From contig NZ_CP116005.1 of assembly GCF_027941835.1 (NCBI RefSeq), forward strand, positions 1,503,501-1,567,500: a stretch of DNA of 64,000 nucleotides, read 5' to 3'. The stretch is from Sphingosinicella microcystinivorans (GTDB lineage Bacteria; Pseudomonadota; Alphaproteobacteria; Sphingomonadales; Sphingomonadaceae). Positions within the stretch are counted from its first letter, which is position 1. Every line of letters starts with the position of its first letter. This document shows, one piece after another, positions 18,695 to 27,862 of this stretch. A program made the position numbers and the translations under genes. Below the pieces are notes generated by a model, which did not search any database, was not told the origin of the DNA, and saw nothing but the letters and a program-made list of their open reading frames with translations.

Positions 18695-20802
18695 TTCCCC
18701 ATCAGTTCCCGCCGCGCGAAGCTCAGCATCAGCGCGGCGCGGTAGGCGTGCCCGGCGGCGTTGGCGGTGCCGGCGTGGCCGCCTTCGATGTTTTCAAAGT
18801 AGTCGAAGAGATGGCCTTGCGCGGCGAGGCGAGCTGCAAACTTCCGGGCGTGGCCGGGGTGGACGCGGTCGTCCTTCGTCGAGGTGTAGATGATGACGGG
18901 CGGGTAGGCCGCGCCCGCGCGGAGGTTCCGGTAAGGCGAATACTTCGCGATGAAGGCGCGGTCCTCGGGTACGTCGGGATTGCCGTACTCGCCCATCCAC
19001 GACGCGCCCGCGAGCAGCCTGTGGTAGCGCAGCATGTCGGCGAGCGGCACGCCCATGATGACGGCGTCGAAGAGGTCCGGCCGCTGCGTCATGGCGACGC
19101 CTACCAGCATCCCGCCCTGCGAGCGGCCCGACACGCCGAGCTTCGACGTGAGGCCGGAGCGCTTCAGGTCCTCGGCGACGGCGTAGAGATCGTCGAAGCT
19201 GTTCTGCCGCTTCTCGCGCAGCGCCGCCTCGTGCCACGCCGGGCCGTACTCGCCGCCGCCGCGGATGTTGGCGATGACGAAGCTGCCGCCGTCCTTCAGC
19301 CAGAACAGCCCGCCGGGGCCGATCTGGTAGGGGTTCTTGGTGAGGTAGGTCGGCTTCTGCGCGCTGCGGAAGCCGCCGTAGGCGTGCATGATCGTCGGCA
19401 GCGGACCCGTCGCGCCCTCCGGGCGCACGACGAAATAGGGGATGCGCGTGCCGTCCTTCGAGGTCGCGAACCGCTGCGCGACGCGGATCGCGGCGGGGTC
19501 GAAGAAGGCGCGGAGCGCGGCGACCCGCGACGGGGCGACGCCGTCCCGCACCGCCATCAGCGTCTCGGGGTTCGCGAACGTCTCGACCGTGTAGAAGGCC
19601 GTGTCGCTGCTGCCGGCGCCGCCGCCTGCCGCGGCGAGCGTCACGGCGCTGTTCGGCGGCACGGGCACGGTTTCGGCGGTCCAGCCGGTCGCGGAAGGCG
19701 TCAGCGCGATCAGCCGCCCGGCGACGTCCTCCAGCAGCGACACGTAGAGGCGGCCGCTGCCCGCCGCGACGGCCTCGATCGCCTGTCTGCCGGAAGGCAC
19801 GTAGACCTGCTGGACCGCCGCCGTGCGCCCGACCGCGAGCGTCGCCGCGTCATAGGCGACGAGCGAGCCCGCGGCATAACGCTTGCCGCCGTAGGTCCAG
19901 TCCTTGTGCAGCAGCGCGACGACGCGGCTGCCGAGCATGTCCTCGATCGTCGCCGTATCCGGAAGCGGCGAACGGATCATCGTGCCGTCGAGGTTCAGGT
20001 GGAACACCTCGGCGGTCCAGAAGTCGCGATGGCGCGTGATGCGCGGCCACATGCGGCCCTCGCCCGCGCCGGCGCTCGCGTCCATGCCCATGTCGGCCCT
20101 CTTGCCCTCGGCGAGCAGCGCGGCCTCCGCCATCGGCGTGCCGCGCCGCCACAGGCGGACCTGACGCGGATAGCCGGACTCGGTGACGTCGCCGCCGTGC
20201 GCGGTGGCGATCATCAGCCGGTCGAGATCGACCCACGCGACATCCCCCTTCGCCTGCGGCGTCTCGAAGCCGCCGTCGACGAAGACGCCCGCCTCCATGT
20301 CGAACTCGCGGTAGACGAGCGCGTCCGAGCCGCCGTCGGAGAGCCCGACCATGCACCGGGCGTAGGCGGGGGCGAGACACACGGCGCCCTTCCATACCCA
20401 TGTCCGGCCGTCCGCCTTCGACATGGCGTCGAGGTCGATGAGCGTGCGCCACTCCGGCTTTCCGGCGGCGAAGGCGTCGAGGTCGGCGACGCGCCACAGG
20501 CCCTGCGGGTTCTTGGCGTCGGTCCAGAGGTTCGTCACCTTGTCGCCGAGGATGGCCTCGGGCACGGCGATGCGGCTGTCGTCCTCGAGGATCGCCTGCA
20601 TTTCGGTCTGGAGCGCCTTGAACGCCGGGCTCGCCGTCAGCAGGCGTTTTTCGGTGGCGGCATTCCATGCGCGCACCTGATCGAGCGCACGCGCGCCTTC
20701 GACCTCTTCGAGCCAGAGGTTGGGGTCCGGATCATCGGCCGCGTGCGCGGCGGGTGCAGTCGCCAGAGTGAAAGCCGCCATCAACAGGGTGGAAAAACGC
20801 AT
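18691..20802 (-). CDS. Prolyl oligopeptidase family serine peptidase (S9), secreted
   Basis: A 703-residue peptidase with a signal peptide ending near AAHA-AD. An N-terminal propeller domain covers roughly residues 40-420 and an alpha/beta hydrolase domain about 430-700. The nucleophile elbow is GRSQGG (most relatives have GGSxGG), the acid is in STKDDRVHP and the His in EGGHAG, so the triad is intact. The substrate-side RGGGEYG block is also present. It probably degrades small proline-containing peptides in the periplasm. The gene heads a unit with nadC and RNase T2 through overlapping start and stop codons. Confidence 0.92.
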   Translation of the reverse strand: MRFSTLLMAAFTLATAPAAHAADDPDPNLWLEEVEGARALDQVRAWNAATEKRLLTASPAFKALQTEMQAILEDDSRIAVPEAILGDKVTNLWTDAKNPQGLWRVADLDAFAAGKPEWRTLIDLDAMSKADGRTWVWKGAVCLAPAYARCMVGLSDGGSDALVYREFDMEAGVFVDGGFETPQAKGDVAWVDLDRLMIATAHGGDVTESGYPRQVRLWRRGTPMAEAALLAEGKRADMGMDASAGAGEGRMWPRITRHRDFWTAEVFHLNLDGTMIRSPLPDTATIEDMLGSRVVALLHKDWTYGGKRYAAGSLVAYDAATLAVGRTAAVQQVYVPSGRQAIEAVAAGSGRLYVSLLEDVAGRLIALTPSATGWTAETVPVPPNSAVTLAAAGGGAGSSDTAFYTVETFANPETLMAVRDGVAPSRVAALRAFFDPAAIRVAQRFATSKDGTRIPYFVVRPEGATGPLPTIMHAYGGFRSAQKPTYLTKNPYQIGPGGLFWLKDGGSFVIANIRGGGEYGPAWHEAALREKRQNSFDDLYAVAEDLKRSGLTSKLGVSGRSQGGMLVGVAMTQRPDLFDAVIMGVPLADMLRYHRLLAGASWMGEYGNPDVPEDRAFIAKYSPYRNLRAGAAYPPVIIYTSTKDDRVHPGHARKFAARLAAQGHLFDYFENIEGGHAGTANAAGHAYRAALMLSFARRELMGK

Positions 20803-20906
20803 AGCCTCGGTTCGTCCCCAAGACGTTTGTTGCCGGACCCATCAAGTGAAACGGATTCAATGCGGGGTCAATCGGTTGACGATCGGGAGGCGGGACATAC
20901 TCTCAT

Positions 20907-20934
20907 CGTCATACCGGCGCAGGCCGGTATGACG
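20907..20934. repeat. 28-bp palindromic intergenic repeat
   Basis: Arms of 12 bases (CGTCATACCGGC and its exact complement) flank a GCAG loop. Its form resembles the short dispersed palindromes built on CCGGC...GCCGG with a GTCAT flank that occur between genes of many proteobacteria. It lies between the divergently arranged end of nadA and the start of the S9 peptidase gene and may also end the nadA transcript. Confidence 0.8.
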
Positions 20935-20953
20935 AGTGGGGGCGGGGGCGGCG

Positions 20954-21958
20954 TCAGTCGCCGGTGACGCGGACGCTCGAAATGTCGCCCTGCCCGACCG
21001 TCGAGGAGGCCATCGCCAGCATCCGTTCGAGCGGCTTCAGCGCTTTCACGCGGGTCTCCTCGTCGAGCACGATCTCGGGCTTGAGATCGCGGAGCGCGAG
21101 GTAGAGCTTTTCGAGCGTGTTGAGCGCCATGAACGGGCAGTTGTTGCACGAGCAGTTCCCGTCCGCGCCGGGCGCGCCGATGAAGGTCTTGTGCGGCGCG
21201 GCCTTTTCCATCTGGTGGATGATGTGCGGCTCGGTGACGACGATGATGGTGTCCGCCGGGCTTTCGAGCGCGAACTTGAGGATCGCGCTCGTCGAGCCGA
21301 CGAGATCGGCGTGGTCGAGGATGTTGCCGGGGCATTCGGGGTGCGCGGCGACCGGCGCGTCGGGGTGCTGCGCCTTCAGCTTCAGCAGCTCCTTCTCGCT
21401 GAACGCCTCGTGCACGATGCAGGCGCCCGGCCACAGCAGCATGTCGCGCCCGAACTTGCGGGAGAGGTAGCCGCCGAGGTGGCGGTCCGGCCCGAAGATG
21501 ATCTTCTGCTCGGGCGGAAGCTGGCTGATGATCTTCTCGGCCGACGACGAGGTGACGATGATGTCGGAGAGCGCCTTCACCGCCGCCGAGCAGTTGATGT
21601 ACGTGAGTGCGATGTGGTTCGGGTTCGCCTCGCGGAAGCGCTTGAACTGCTCGGGCGGGCAACTGTCTTCAAGGCTGCACCCGGCGTCCATGTCGGGCAG
21701 GATCACGGTCTTCTGCGGGGAAAGGATCTTCGCGGTCTCCGCCATGAAGCGCACGCCGCAGAAGGCGATGACGTCGGCGTCCGTATCGGCGGCCTTGCGC
21801 GACAGGTCGAGGCTGTCGCCGACGAAGTCGGCGATGTCCTGGATCGCGGCCTCCTGATAGTAATGCGCGAGGATCACGGCGTTGCGTTCCCGCTTCAGCC
21901 GGTCGATCTCGCTTAGCAGGTCCCTGCCCTTCGGCAATTCAGCGCGGCGTGCGTCCAT
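20954..21958 (-). CDS. nadA: Quinolinate synthase
   Basis: A 334-residue 4Fe-4S enzyme that condenses iminoaspartate with dihydroxyacetone phosphate to give quinolinate. It has the three-fold pseudo-repeat of NadA and the conserved cysteines in [17 protein letters not shown] and [12 protein letters not shown]. Other landmarks are [21 protein letters not shown] and TYINCSA. The ATG at 21958 opens with [11 protein letters not shown]. It precedes, on the same strand, the S9-nadC unit, giving two of the three de novo NAD genes in the same neighbourhood. Confidence 0.95.
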   Translation of the reverse strand: MDARRAELPKGRDLLSEIDRLKRERNAVILAHYYQEAAIQDIADFVGDSLDLSRKAADTDADVIAFCGVRFMAETAKILSPQKTVILPDMDAGCSLEDSCPPEQFKRFREANPNHIALTYINCSAAVKALSDIIVTSSSAEKIISQLPPEQKIIFGPDRHLGGYLSRKFGRDMLLWPGACIVHEAFSEKELLKLKAQHPDAPVAAHPECPGNILDHADLVGSTSAILKFALESPADTIIVVTEPHIIHQMEKAAPHKTFIGAPGADGNCSCNNCPFMALNTLEKLYLALRDLKPEIVLDEETRVKALKPLERMLAMASSTVGQGDISSVRVTGD

Positions 21959-21970
21959 TTTTCGATGCTC

Positions 21971-22579
21971 CTAAAGTCCGTAGCCGCTCTCGTCCGGGAA
22001 ACGGACGATGACGCGGGCGTCGATTCCGGCCGCCTTCAGCGGCAGCGCGATGCCGCGCTCGACGGCGCTGCGCGCCGAGCGGCGCGCAAGCTCCCTCAGG
22101 AGCGCGGTGTCGGCCTCCTTGAGCACGGCGGTCCTGATCTTGCCGCGGTTGGCGGCGTCGATGACCTCCTCGGCGTTGCCGAGCGCCATCAGGATCGTGC
22201 CGCCGCCGTACTCGCGGATGTTCGCCATGTCGACCTGCGGCTCGTCGATCTCGATGTCGGGAAGCCGCACGGTCATGACGCGCGCGTCCGCGTCCCACGC
22301 GATGTCGTCGCGGCCGAGCTTCGAATAGTCGATGTCGTAGCGGACGGTGGCGGGGACGATCAGCGTCTTTTCCGCCGACAGGCCGAGCTTCTGGACGCGC
22401 GTCGTCACCGCAACGGTGAAACGCCCGGCGAACACGGTGAGCCTGTTCTGCGCGCGGATGGTATCGAGGCTGGCGGCGGCGACCGACTGCGCGTCGGCCG
22501 GTTTCTCGGCGCGGCCGACGAACCATACGGCGAGGGCGCCGATGATGAGCCCGGCGAGGAGCGTCAGGACGGTCTTCAC
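21971..22579 (-). CDS. DUF4230 domain protein, membrane-anchored
   Basis: A 202-residue protein with one N-terminal transmembrane helix (residues 2-20) and a soluble domain that matches DUF4230: LDTIRAQNRLTVFAGRF, the VPATVRYDIDYSKL block, and a C-terminal stretch on a possible membrane-facing beta sheet. The function of the family is unknown. The start is GTG at 22579, overlapping the stop of the metallo-hydrolase gene by 4 bases (GTGA). It ends 12 bases before nadA, so the three genes may be one unit. Confidence 0.85.
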   Translation of the reverse strand: MKTVLTLLAGLIIGALAVWFVGRAEKPADAQSVAAASLDTIRAQNRLTVFAGRFTVAVTTRVQKLGLSAEKTLIVPATVRYDIDYSKLGRDDIAWDADARVMTVRLPDIEIDEPQVDMANIREYGGGTILMALGNAEEVIDAANRGKIRTAVLKEADTALLRELARRSARSAVERGIALPLKAAGIDARVIVRFPDESGYGL

Positions 22580-23466
22580 GCGGCCTTCTCCCAGAGGTCT
22601 CCGGCCGCGCTGACCACGCCGCGCGTCTCGAGGTCGATGAGGTGGGCGAGCACCGAGCGGCCCGCCGCCGGGTGCAGGCGGGGATCGACGGCGGCGTACA
22701 TGCTCGCGACGAGGTCGGGGATCGCCTTCGGCCCGGAGTCGAGCAGGCGCAGGATCTGCCCCTCGCGCTGGCGGCGATGCGCGATGTAGCCGCGCACCAG
22801 CCGCTGCGGCTCGGTGACGGGCTCGCCGTGCGTCGGGTAGTAGATGCGGTCGTCGCGGCCTTGCAGCAGCTTCAGGCTGTTCATGTAGTCGCGCATGTCG
22901 CCGTCCGGCGGGGTCACGACGCTCGTCGACCAGCCCATCACGTGGTCGCCGGTGAACAGCGCCTTCTCCTCGTGGAGCGCGAAGCAGAGGTGGTTCGAGG
23001 TGTGGCCGGGGGTGTGCACCGCCTCCAGCGTCCAGCCGCCGTCCGCCCACGCGCCGCCGGGGACGACCGCGCCGTGCGCGAGCACCGCGTCGGGCGCGTA
23101 GGTGGTGTCGAAGGCGGCGTCGGTGCGCGGGCCGTCGTCCTCCAGCGCCAGCGGCGCGCAGCCGAGCACGCGCGCGCCGGTTTCCGCCTTCAGCCGCACG
23201 GCGAGCGGGCTGTGGTCGCGGTGCGTGTGGGTGACGAAGATGTGGCTGATCGTCTCGCCCTTCGTGGCGGCGAGGATCGCGTCCAGATGGTCGCCCTCGT
23301 CGGGGCCGGGGTCGATCACCGCGACCTTGCCGTTCCCGACGATGTAGGTGCCCGTGCCGAGGAAGGTGAACGGACTCGGGTTCCGCGCCAGCACGCGGCG
23401 GACGAGCGGCGACACGCGCTCGCTGGCGCCGTAGGGCGCGGCGTCGATGGCAGCCTTCATGTCCAT
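22576..23466 (-). CDS. MBL-fold metallo-hydrolase (LACTB2-like)
   Basis: A 296-residue beta-lactamase-fold hydrolase. The zinc motif is THTHRDHS, with further ligands in HTPGHTSNH, FTGDHVMG and YPTHGEP. A C-terminal winged-helix extension (about 225-296, VRGYIAHRRQREGQI onward) resembles LACTB2-type endoribonucleases. I chose the ATG at 23466, with a GGGG run upstream; ATG codons at 23475 and 23460 are alternatives. RNA or thioester hydrolysis are both possible. It is coupled to the DUF4230 gene downstream. Confidence 0.85.
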   Translation of the reverse strand: MDMKAAIDAAPYGASERVSPLVRRVLARNPSPFTFLGTGTYIVGNGKVAVIDPGPDEGDHLDAILAATKGETISHIFVTHTHRDHSPLAVRLKAETGARVLGCAPLALEDDGPRTDAAFDTTYAPDAVLAHGAVVPGGAWADGGWTLEAVHTPGHTSNHLCFALHEEKALFTGDHVMGWSTSVVTPPDGDMRDYMNSLKLLQGRDDRIYYPTHGEPVTEPQRLVRGYIAHRRQREGQILRLLDSGPKAIPDLVASMYAAVDPRLHPAAGRSVLAHLIDLETRGVVSAAGDLWEKAA

Positions 23467-23512
23467 GTGCCCCATGTGGCAGCGGGAGGGGCCGCTGCCA
23501 AGGGCGGGCGTG

Positions 23513-24730
23513 CTACAACGGCACGATCTCGTTGAACGGCGTGTCCTTGTCCGGCCTGAGGTCGCCCGGCAGGCCGAGCACGCGCTCGGCGATGATGTTG
23601 CGCAAGATCTCGTCCGTGCCGCCCGCGATGCGGAGGCCCGCCGACCACATGTAGGCGCCTTGCAGGCGCCCAAGGTCGCCGTCCTTCGCGCCCGCCGCGA
23701 AGCCTTCGCCTTCGGCGAGGTCGAGCGCGAAGGCAGCCATGTCCTGCATGGTCCTGGCGACGACGACCTTGGCGATGGATTGCTCCGGCCCCGGCGCCTT
23801 ACCCTGCGACAGCGCGGACAGCGCGCGCATCTGCGTGAGCTTCACGCCCTCGTCGGCGATGTAGCTGTCGGCGATGCGCCCACGCACGTCCATGCGCTCG
23901 ATCGCCGGGCCCTGCCCGGTGTCGATGCCTCTCGCGAGGTCCATCAGCGTGCGCCAGCCGGGGGCGCTCTGCGGCTTGCCGCCGACGGCGAGGCGCTCGT
24001 TCATCAGCGTGGTGAGCGCGGCCTTCCAGCCGTCCCCCACCGCGCCCAGCCGCCATGCGTCGGGCACGCGCACGCCGTCGAAGAACACCTCGTTGAAATC
24101 GGCGCTGCCCGACATCTGCCTCAGCGGCCGCGCCTCGACGCCGGGGGCGTGCATGTCCACGATGAACATGGTGAGGCCCTTGTGCTTGGGCGCGGCGGGA
24201 TCGGTGCGCGTGACGATGATGCCGTAATCGGAAAGGTGCGCGAAGGTCGTCCACACCTTCTGGCCGGTGATGATCCAGTCGTCGCCGTCGCGTACCGCCT
24301 TGGTGCGGATGCCCGCGAGGTCGGAGCCGGCGACGGGCTCGGAGAAGAGCTGGCACCAGACCTCGCTGCCGTCGAGAGCCTTCGGCACGAAGCGTTCGAT
24401 CACCTCCTTCGTGCCGTGCGTGAACACGGTGGGGATGCACATGCCGAGGCCGATCGAATAGAGGCCGGTGGGCGCGGCGGAGCGGCCTTCCTCCTGCCCG
24501 AAGATGATGGCGTTCATCGGCCCGAGGCCCTGCCCGCCGAACGCCTTCGGCCATGTGAGGCCCGCGTAGCCCGCCTCGTACTTCTTCTTCTGCCAGCTCT
24601 TCTGGCGGGCGACGTACTCGTCCTGCGATTTCGGCTCGGCGAGGCCCTCGTAGGCCCTGGTGGCCTCGGCGATCCACGCGCGGGCTCTGTTGCGGTATTC
24701 GGCTTCCTGCGGAGTGTCGTTGAAATCCAT
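23513..24730 (-). CDS. Acyl-CoA dehydrogenase, subunit 1
   Basis: A 405-residue flavoprotein of the acyl-CoA dehydrogenase family. The N-terminal helical domain is followed by the FAD-binding CQLFSEPVAGSDLAGI and WITGQKVWTT motifs, and by the C-terminal domain with GGTDEILRNIIAERVLGLP, which holds the region of the catalytic base. It should oxidise an acyl-CoA to the 2-enoyl-CoA. The ATG at 24730 follows 12 bases after the second dehydrogenase gene. Such pairs form heterotetramers in sterol and aromatic side-chain breakdown in actinobacteria and proteobacteria; the substrate here is not known. Confidence 0.92.
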   Translation of the reverse strand: MDFNDTPQEAEYRNRARAWIAEATRAYEGLAEPKSQDEYVARQKSWQKKKYEAGYAGLTWPKAFGGQGLGPMNAIIFGQEEGRSAAPTGLYSIGLGMCIPTVFTHGTKEVIERFVPKALDGSEVWCQLFSEPVAGSDLAGIRTKAVRDGDDWIITGQKVWTTFAHLSDYGIIVTRTDPAAPKHKGLTMFIVDMHAPGVEARPLRQMSGSADFNEVFFDGVRVPDAWRLGAVGDGWKAALTTLMNERLAVGGKPQSAPGWRTLMDLARGIDTGQGPAIERMDVRGRIADSYIADEGVKLTQMRALSALSQGKAPGPEQSIAKVVVARTMQDMAAFALDLAEGEGFAAGAKDGDLGRLQGAYMWSAGLRIAGGTDEILRNIIAERVLGLPGDLRPDKDTPFNEIVPL

Positions 24731-24742
24731 GTCTCGTCTCCC

Positions 24743-25837
24743 TCAGGCCGCGGCGCGGTTGCGCTGCTCGAGCGCGCGCACCAGCCGGTCCGCCCAGAAC
24801 GCGCGGTTGCCGAGCGCGGCGGAAATCTGCCGGGCGCGGCGGTAGTAGAACTGGCAGTCCGACTCCCACGTGAAGCCGATGCCGCCGTGAAGCTGCACGT
24901 TTTCCTCGGCGGCGAAGCGCACCGCGTCGAGGCTCGCGGCGCGCGCGGCGGCGGCGGCGTGGCGAAGCTCGTCCGCGTCCGCCGCGAAGGCCCATGCGCC
25001 GTAGAGCGCGTGCGCGCGGGCGAGCTCCAGCTTGATGTACATGTCGGCGCACTTGTGCTTGACGCCCTGATAGCGGCCAATGCGCTGGCCGAAGGCGACG
25101 CGGTCCTTCGCGTAGGCGACCGCCGTCTCCATCGCCGCCCCGGCGGTGCCGATCGCCTCGAAGGCGAGGATCACGGCGGCGCGGTCGAGGAAGCGCTGGT
25201 AGTCGGCGGGCGTGCCGAGCGGCTCGGCGGGGGTGCCGGAAAGCGTGATCGTGCCGTGCTTGCGGACGAGGTCGAGCGTCGCGGCGGGGGCGACGGCGGC
25301 GTCCTTCAGGTCGACGAGCCAGAGCGCCGGGCCGTCCTCTCCTGCGGCGGTCACGACCGCGAGGCTGGCCGCGAGCGCATCGGCGACCGGCGACTTGGCG
25401 CCGGTGAGCCTGCCGCCCTCGGCGCGCGTCGCGGGCATGGCCGCGGGCGAATTCGCGCCTTCGCCCCACGCGTGGCAGGCGATGGTGCTGCCGTCCGCGA
25501 TGCCGGGCAGGTGCTTTGCCTGCTGGGCCTCGCTGCCGGCGAGTAGCAGCGCTTCCGTGGCAAGCAGCGTCGAGAGGAACGGCACGGGCGCGAGGCTGCG
25601 GCCGAATTCCTCGGCGAGCACGCAGCTTTCCTCGGGCGACAGGCCGACGCCGCCGTGCGCCTCCGGCACGCGCGCGGCGGTGAGGCCGAGGTCGACGACC
25701 TGCCGCCACAGCGCCGCGTCGTAGGGCGCGTCCGACTCCATGATGCGCCGCGCCGCCTCCGGCCCCGCGTGCGCTGCCAGCATACGCCGGGCGGACTCGC
25801 TGAGCGCCTTGGCGTCGTCCGAGAAATCGAAGTTCAA
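24743..25837 (-). CDS. Acyl-CoA dehydrogenase, subunit 2
   Basis: A 364-residue second acyl-CoA dehydrogenase, less conserved than its neighbour. Recognisable blocks are the ARVPEAHGGVGLSPEE helix, FDLV-type central barrel, and QLHGGIGFTWESDCQFYYRRA near the C terminus. The start is TTG at 25837, chosen because GGGAGGG lies just upstream and homologues start with a similar NFDFSDD; the longer in-frame reading upstream does not resemble the family. It is 12 bases before the partner gene. In paired dehydrogenases one subunit may lack the catalytic base; the GGIGFTWE context should be compared to decide. Confidence 0.88.
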   Translation of the reverse strand: MNFDFSDDAKALSESARRMLAAHAGPEAARRIMESDAPYDAALWRQVVDLGLTAARVPEAHGGVGLSPEESCVLAEEFGRSLAPVPFLSTLLATEALLLAGSEAQQAKHLPGIADGSTIACHAWGEGANSPAAMPATRAEGGRLTGAKSPVADALAASLAVVTAAGEDGPALWLVDLKDAAVAPAATLDLVRKHGTITLSGTPAEPLGTPADYQRFLDRAAVILAFEAIGTAGAAMETAVAYAKDRVAFGQRIGRYQGVKHKCADMYIKLELARAHALYGAWAFAADADELRHAAAAARAASLDAVRFAAEENVQLHGGIGFTWESDCQFYYRRARQISAALGNRAFWADRLVRALEQRNRAAA

Positions 25838-25913
25838 GACACCCTCCCGCAATGTTTGCACGAAGCATGTGCCGCAGAGGCCGCGCGCGCATCCCGTGAC
25901 TTGTGAGAGGCGG

Positions 25914-26111
25914 CTATTTCCGGGCGAAAAGCGCCTCTGCGGCGGACTTGACGCTGCCGGCCTCGGCAAGGTGCGCGCGCGTCCGCCCGATCTCGGCCTC
26001 GAGCGCGGCGATGCGCGCCCCGAGTTCGTCCTGCGACAGCGGCCCGAGATCCTGCCGCGTGAGCGCGGTCAGCGGATCGTCTTTCGTTTTCGGCAGAAAA
26101 TCGTCGTCCAT
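25914..26111 (-). CDS. DUF1192 family small protein
   Basis: A 65-residue cytoplasmic protein beginning MDDDFLPKTKDDPLTALT and ending in a helical stretch (ELGARIAALEAEIGRT). This order, an acidic start, a D-P-L-x-x-L centre and a short coiled-coil tail, is the DUF1192 pattern, found in alphaproteobacteria. Function is unknown. I use the ATG at 26111 since longer in-frame readings add unrelated residues. It lies between the acyl-CoA dehydrogenases and a divergent oxidoreductase gene. Confidence 0.8.
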   Translation of the reverse strand: MDDDFLPKTKDDPLTALTRQDLGPLSQDELGARIAALEAEIGRTRAHLAEAGSVKSAAEALFARK

Positions 26112-26187
26112 AAGGTTAACCGGTATCTGGAGTGGCCGCGCAATCTGCGCTAGAGGGGCGCCGCGAACAAGGGGGAGGGGTGACGTC

Positions 26188-27210
26188 ATGGCCGGGTTTC
26201 CAGTGGACATGATCGCGATAGACCCCGAAGGCCCCGGCGGGCCCGAGGTCCTCGTCCCCGTCCGCCGCCCGGTGCCCGCGCCGAAGGACGGCGAGGTGCT
26301 GGTGAAGGTCGCCGCCGCGGGCGTGAACCGGCCGGACGTGCTGCAACGCCTCGGCCTCTATCCGATGCCGCCCGGCGCGCCCTCGATCCCGGGCCTCGAG
26401 ATCGCGGGCGAGATCGTCGCGGCGGGCAGCGGCGCGGGGCGCTGGCAGGTCGGCCAGCAGGTCTGTGCGCTCGTCGCGGGCGGCGGCTACGCGCAGTATT
26501 GCACGGTGCCCGAAGGCCAGTGCCTGCCGGTGCCCGAGGGGCTTTCGCTCGTGGAGGCGGCGAGCCTTCCCGAGACCTATTTCACCGTCTGGTCGAACCT
26601 CTTCGAGCGCGGCTACGGCGCGCCGGGCGAGACGGCGCTCATCCACGGCGGCACAAGCGGCATCGGCGTCACCGCGATCCTGCTCTGCAAGGCGTTCGGG
26701 CTGACCTCGATCGTCACCTGCGGCAGCGCGGAGAAATGCGCGGCGGCGCTGGCGCTCGGCGCCGATCACGCGATCGACTACAAGGCGCAGGATTTCGTCG
26801 ACGAAGTGACGGCGATCACCGGCGGGCGCGGCGTCAACCTCGTGCTCGACATGGTGGGCGGAGACTATCTCGCGCGCAACGTCAAATGCCTCGGCGAAAG
26901 CGGGCGGCACGTCTCCATCGCGTTCCAGCGCGGGATGACGGGCGAGCTCGATCTCGGCGCGGTGATGCGCAAGGGGCTGATCCTGACCGGCTCGATGCTG
27001 CGTCCGCGCAGCGTCGAATACAAGTCGCTGCTCGCCGACAGCCTTGCCGCCGATGTCTGGCCGCTGTTCGCGAGCGGCGGCCTCAAGGCCGTCGTCGACC
27101 GCGTGTTCCCGCTGGAGGCCGCGGCGGACGCGCATCGCTACCTCGAATCCGGCGCGCATGTCGGCAAGGTGGTTCTGGAGATTCCGCATGGACAGGCTGA
27201 CGCTGCATGA
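26188..27210 (+). CDS. NAD(P)H quinone oxidoreductase (zeta-crystallin type)
   Basis: A 340-residue medium-chain dehydrogenase/reductase without the zinc sites. The N-terminal GroES-like domain has GVNRPDVLQRLGLYP and PGLEIAGEI; the nucleotide-binding part is HGGTSGIGVTAILLCKAFG, followed by LALGADHAIDYK. It probably reduces quinones or enones with NADPH. The ATG at 26188 has a strong GGGGGAGGGG upstream; a second ATG seven codons in is possible. The 3' end overlaps the GST gene by 23 bases, so both are made together, which fits a detoxification pair. Confidence 0.9.
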   Translation: MAGFPVDMIAIDPEGPGGPEVLVPVRRPVPAPKDGEVLVKVAAAGVNRPDVLQRLGLYPMPPGAPSIPGLEIAGEIVAAGSGAGRWQVGQQVCALVAGGGYAQYCTVPEGQCLPVPEGLSLVEAASLPETYFTVWSNLFERGYGAPGETALIHGGTSGIGVTAILLCKAFGLTSIVTCGSAEKCAAALALGADHAIDYKAQDFVDEVTAITGGRGVNLVLDMVGGDYLARNVKCLGESGRHVSIAFQRGMTGELDLGAVMRKGLILTGSMLRPRSVEYKSLLADSLAADVWPLFASGGLKAVVDRVFPLEAAADAHRYLESGAHVGKVVLEIPHGQADAA

Positions 27211-27808
27211 AGACCCGGTTTCGGGGAACTGCTACAAGATCCGCCTGACCGCGGCGCATCTCGGCTTTCCGCTGGAAAGAAAACTCTACGACATCCGCAA
27301 GGGCGAGACGCGCACGCCGGATTATCTCGCGACCGTGAACGCGAACGGCCGGGTGCCGGTGCTCCAGGTCGGCGAGCGATATTTGCCGGAATCGAACGCG
27401 GCGATCTTCTGGCTCGCCAAGGGGTCGGCGCTGATCCCCGCGGACCGCTGGGACGAGGCGGACATGCTGCGCTGGATGTTCTGGGAACAGTACAACCACG
27501 AGCCGAACATCGCGACGCTGCGCTTCTGGCTCGCCTATGTCGGGCGTGAGAACCTGCCGGACGCGCAGCGCGCGCAGATCGACGGCAAGCGCGCGGCCGG
27601 CGAGGCGGCGCTGAAGCTCATGGACGCGCACCTGACGCACCGCCAATGGTTCGTCGGGAACAGCCTAAGCCTCGCCGACATCGCGCTCTATGCCTACACG
27701 CACGTCTGCGAGGAAGGCGGCGCGTTCGACCTTGCCGCCTATCCGCGCGTACAGGGCTGGCTCGCGCGTGTCGCCGGGCTGCCGGGGCATATCCGGATCG
27801 AGTCCTGA
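27188..27808 (+). CDS. Glutathione S-transferase
   Basis: A 206-residue cytoplasmic GST. The thioredoxin-fold N-terminal domain has HEDPVSGNCYKIRL at the active-site end, the cis-proline in NGRVPVLQV and the glutathione gamma-glutamyl contact in LPESNAAIFW. The C-terminal helical domain has the SLADIALYAYTH N-capping motif. It should conjugate or reduce electrophiles with glutathione. The start lies within the end of the quinone oxidoreductase gene, consistent with a two-gene detoxification operon. Confidence 0.92.
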   Translation: MDRLTLHEDPVSGNCYKIRLTAAHLGFPLERKLYDIRKGETRTPDYLATVNANGRVPVLQVGERYLPESNAAIFWLAKGSALIPADRWDEADMLRWMFWEQYNHEPNIATLRFWLAYVGRENLPDAQRAQIDGKRAAGEAALKLMDAHLTHRQWFVGNSLSLADIALYAYTHVCEEGGAFDLAAYPRVQGWLARVAGLPGHIRIES

Positions 27809-27862
27809 AAACCGCCCGGCTGCGCGTTGCACGGATCGCTTGCGCTGCGATCCCGGCAGGCG

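Noticed and set aside
18643-20967. A long plus-strand reading opposite the S9 peptidase and nadC
   Set aside because: The translated sequence is compositionally biased and has no motif, while the minus strand has complete catalytic motifs.
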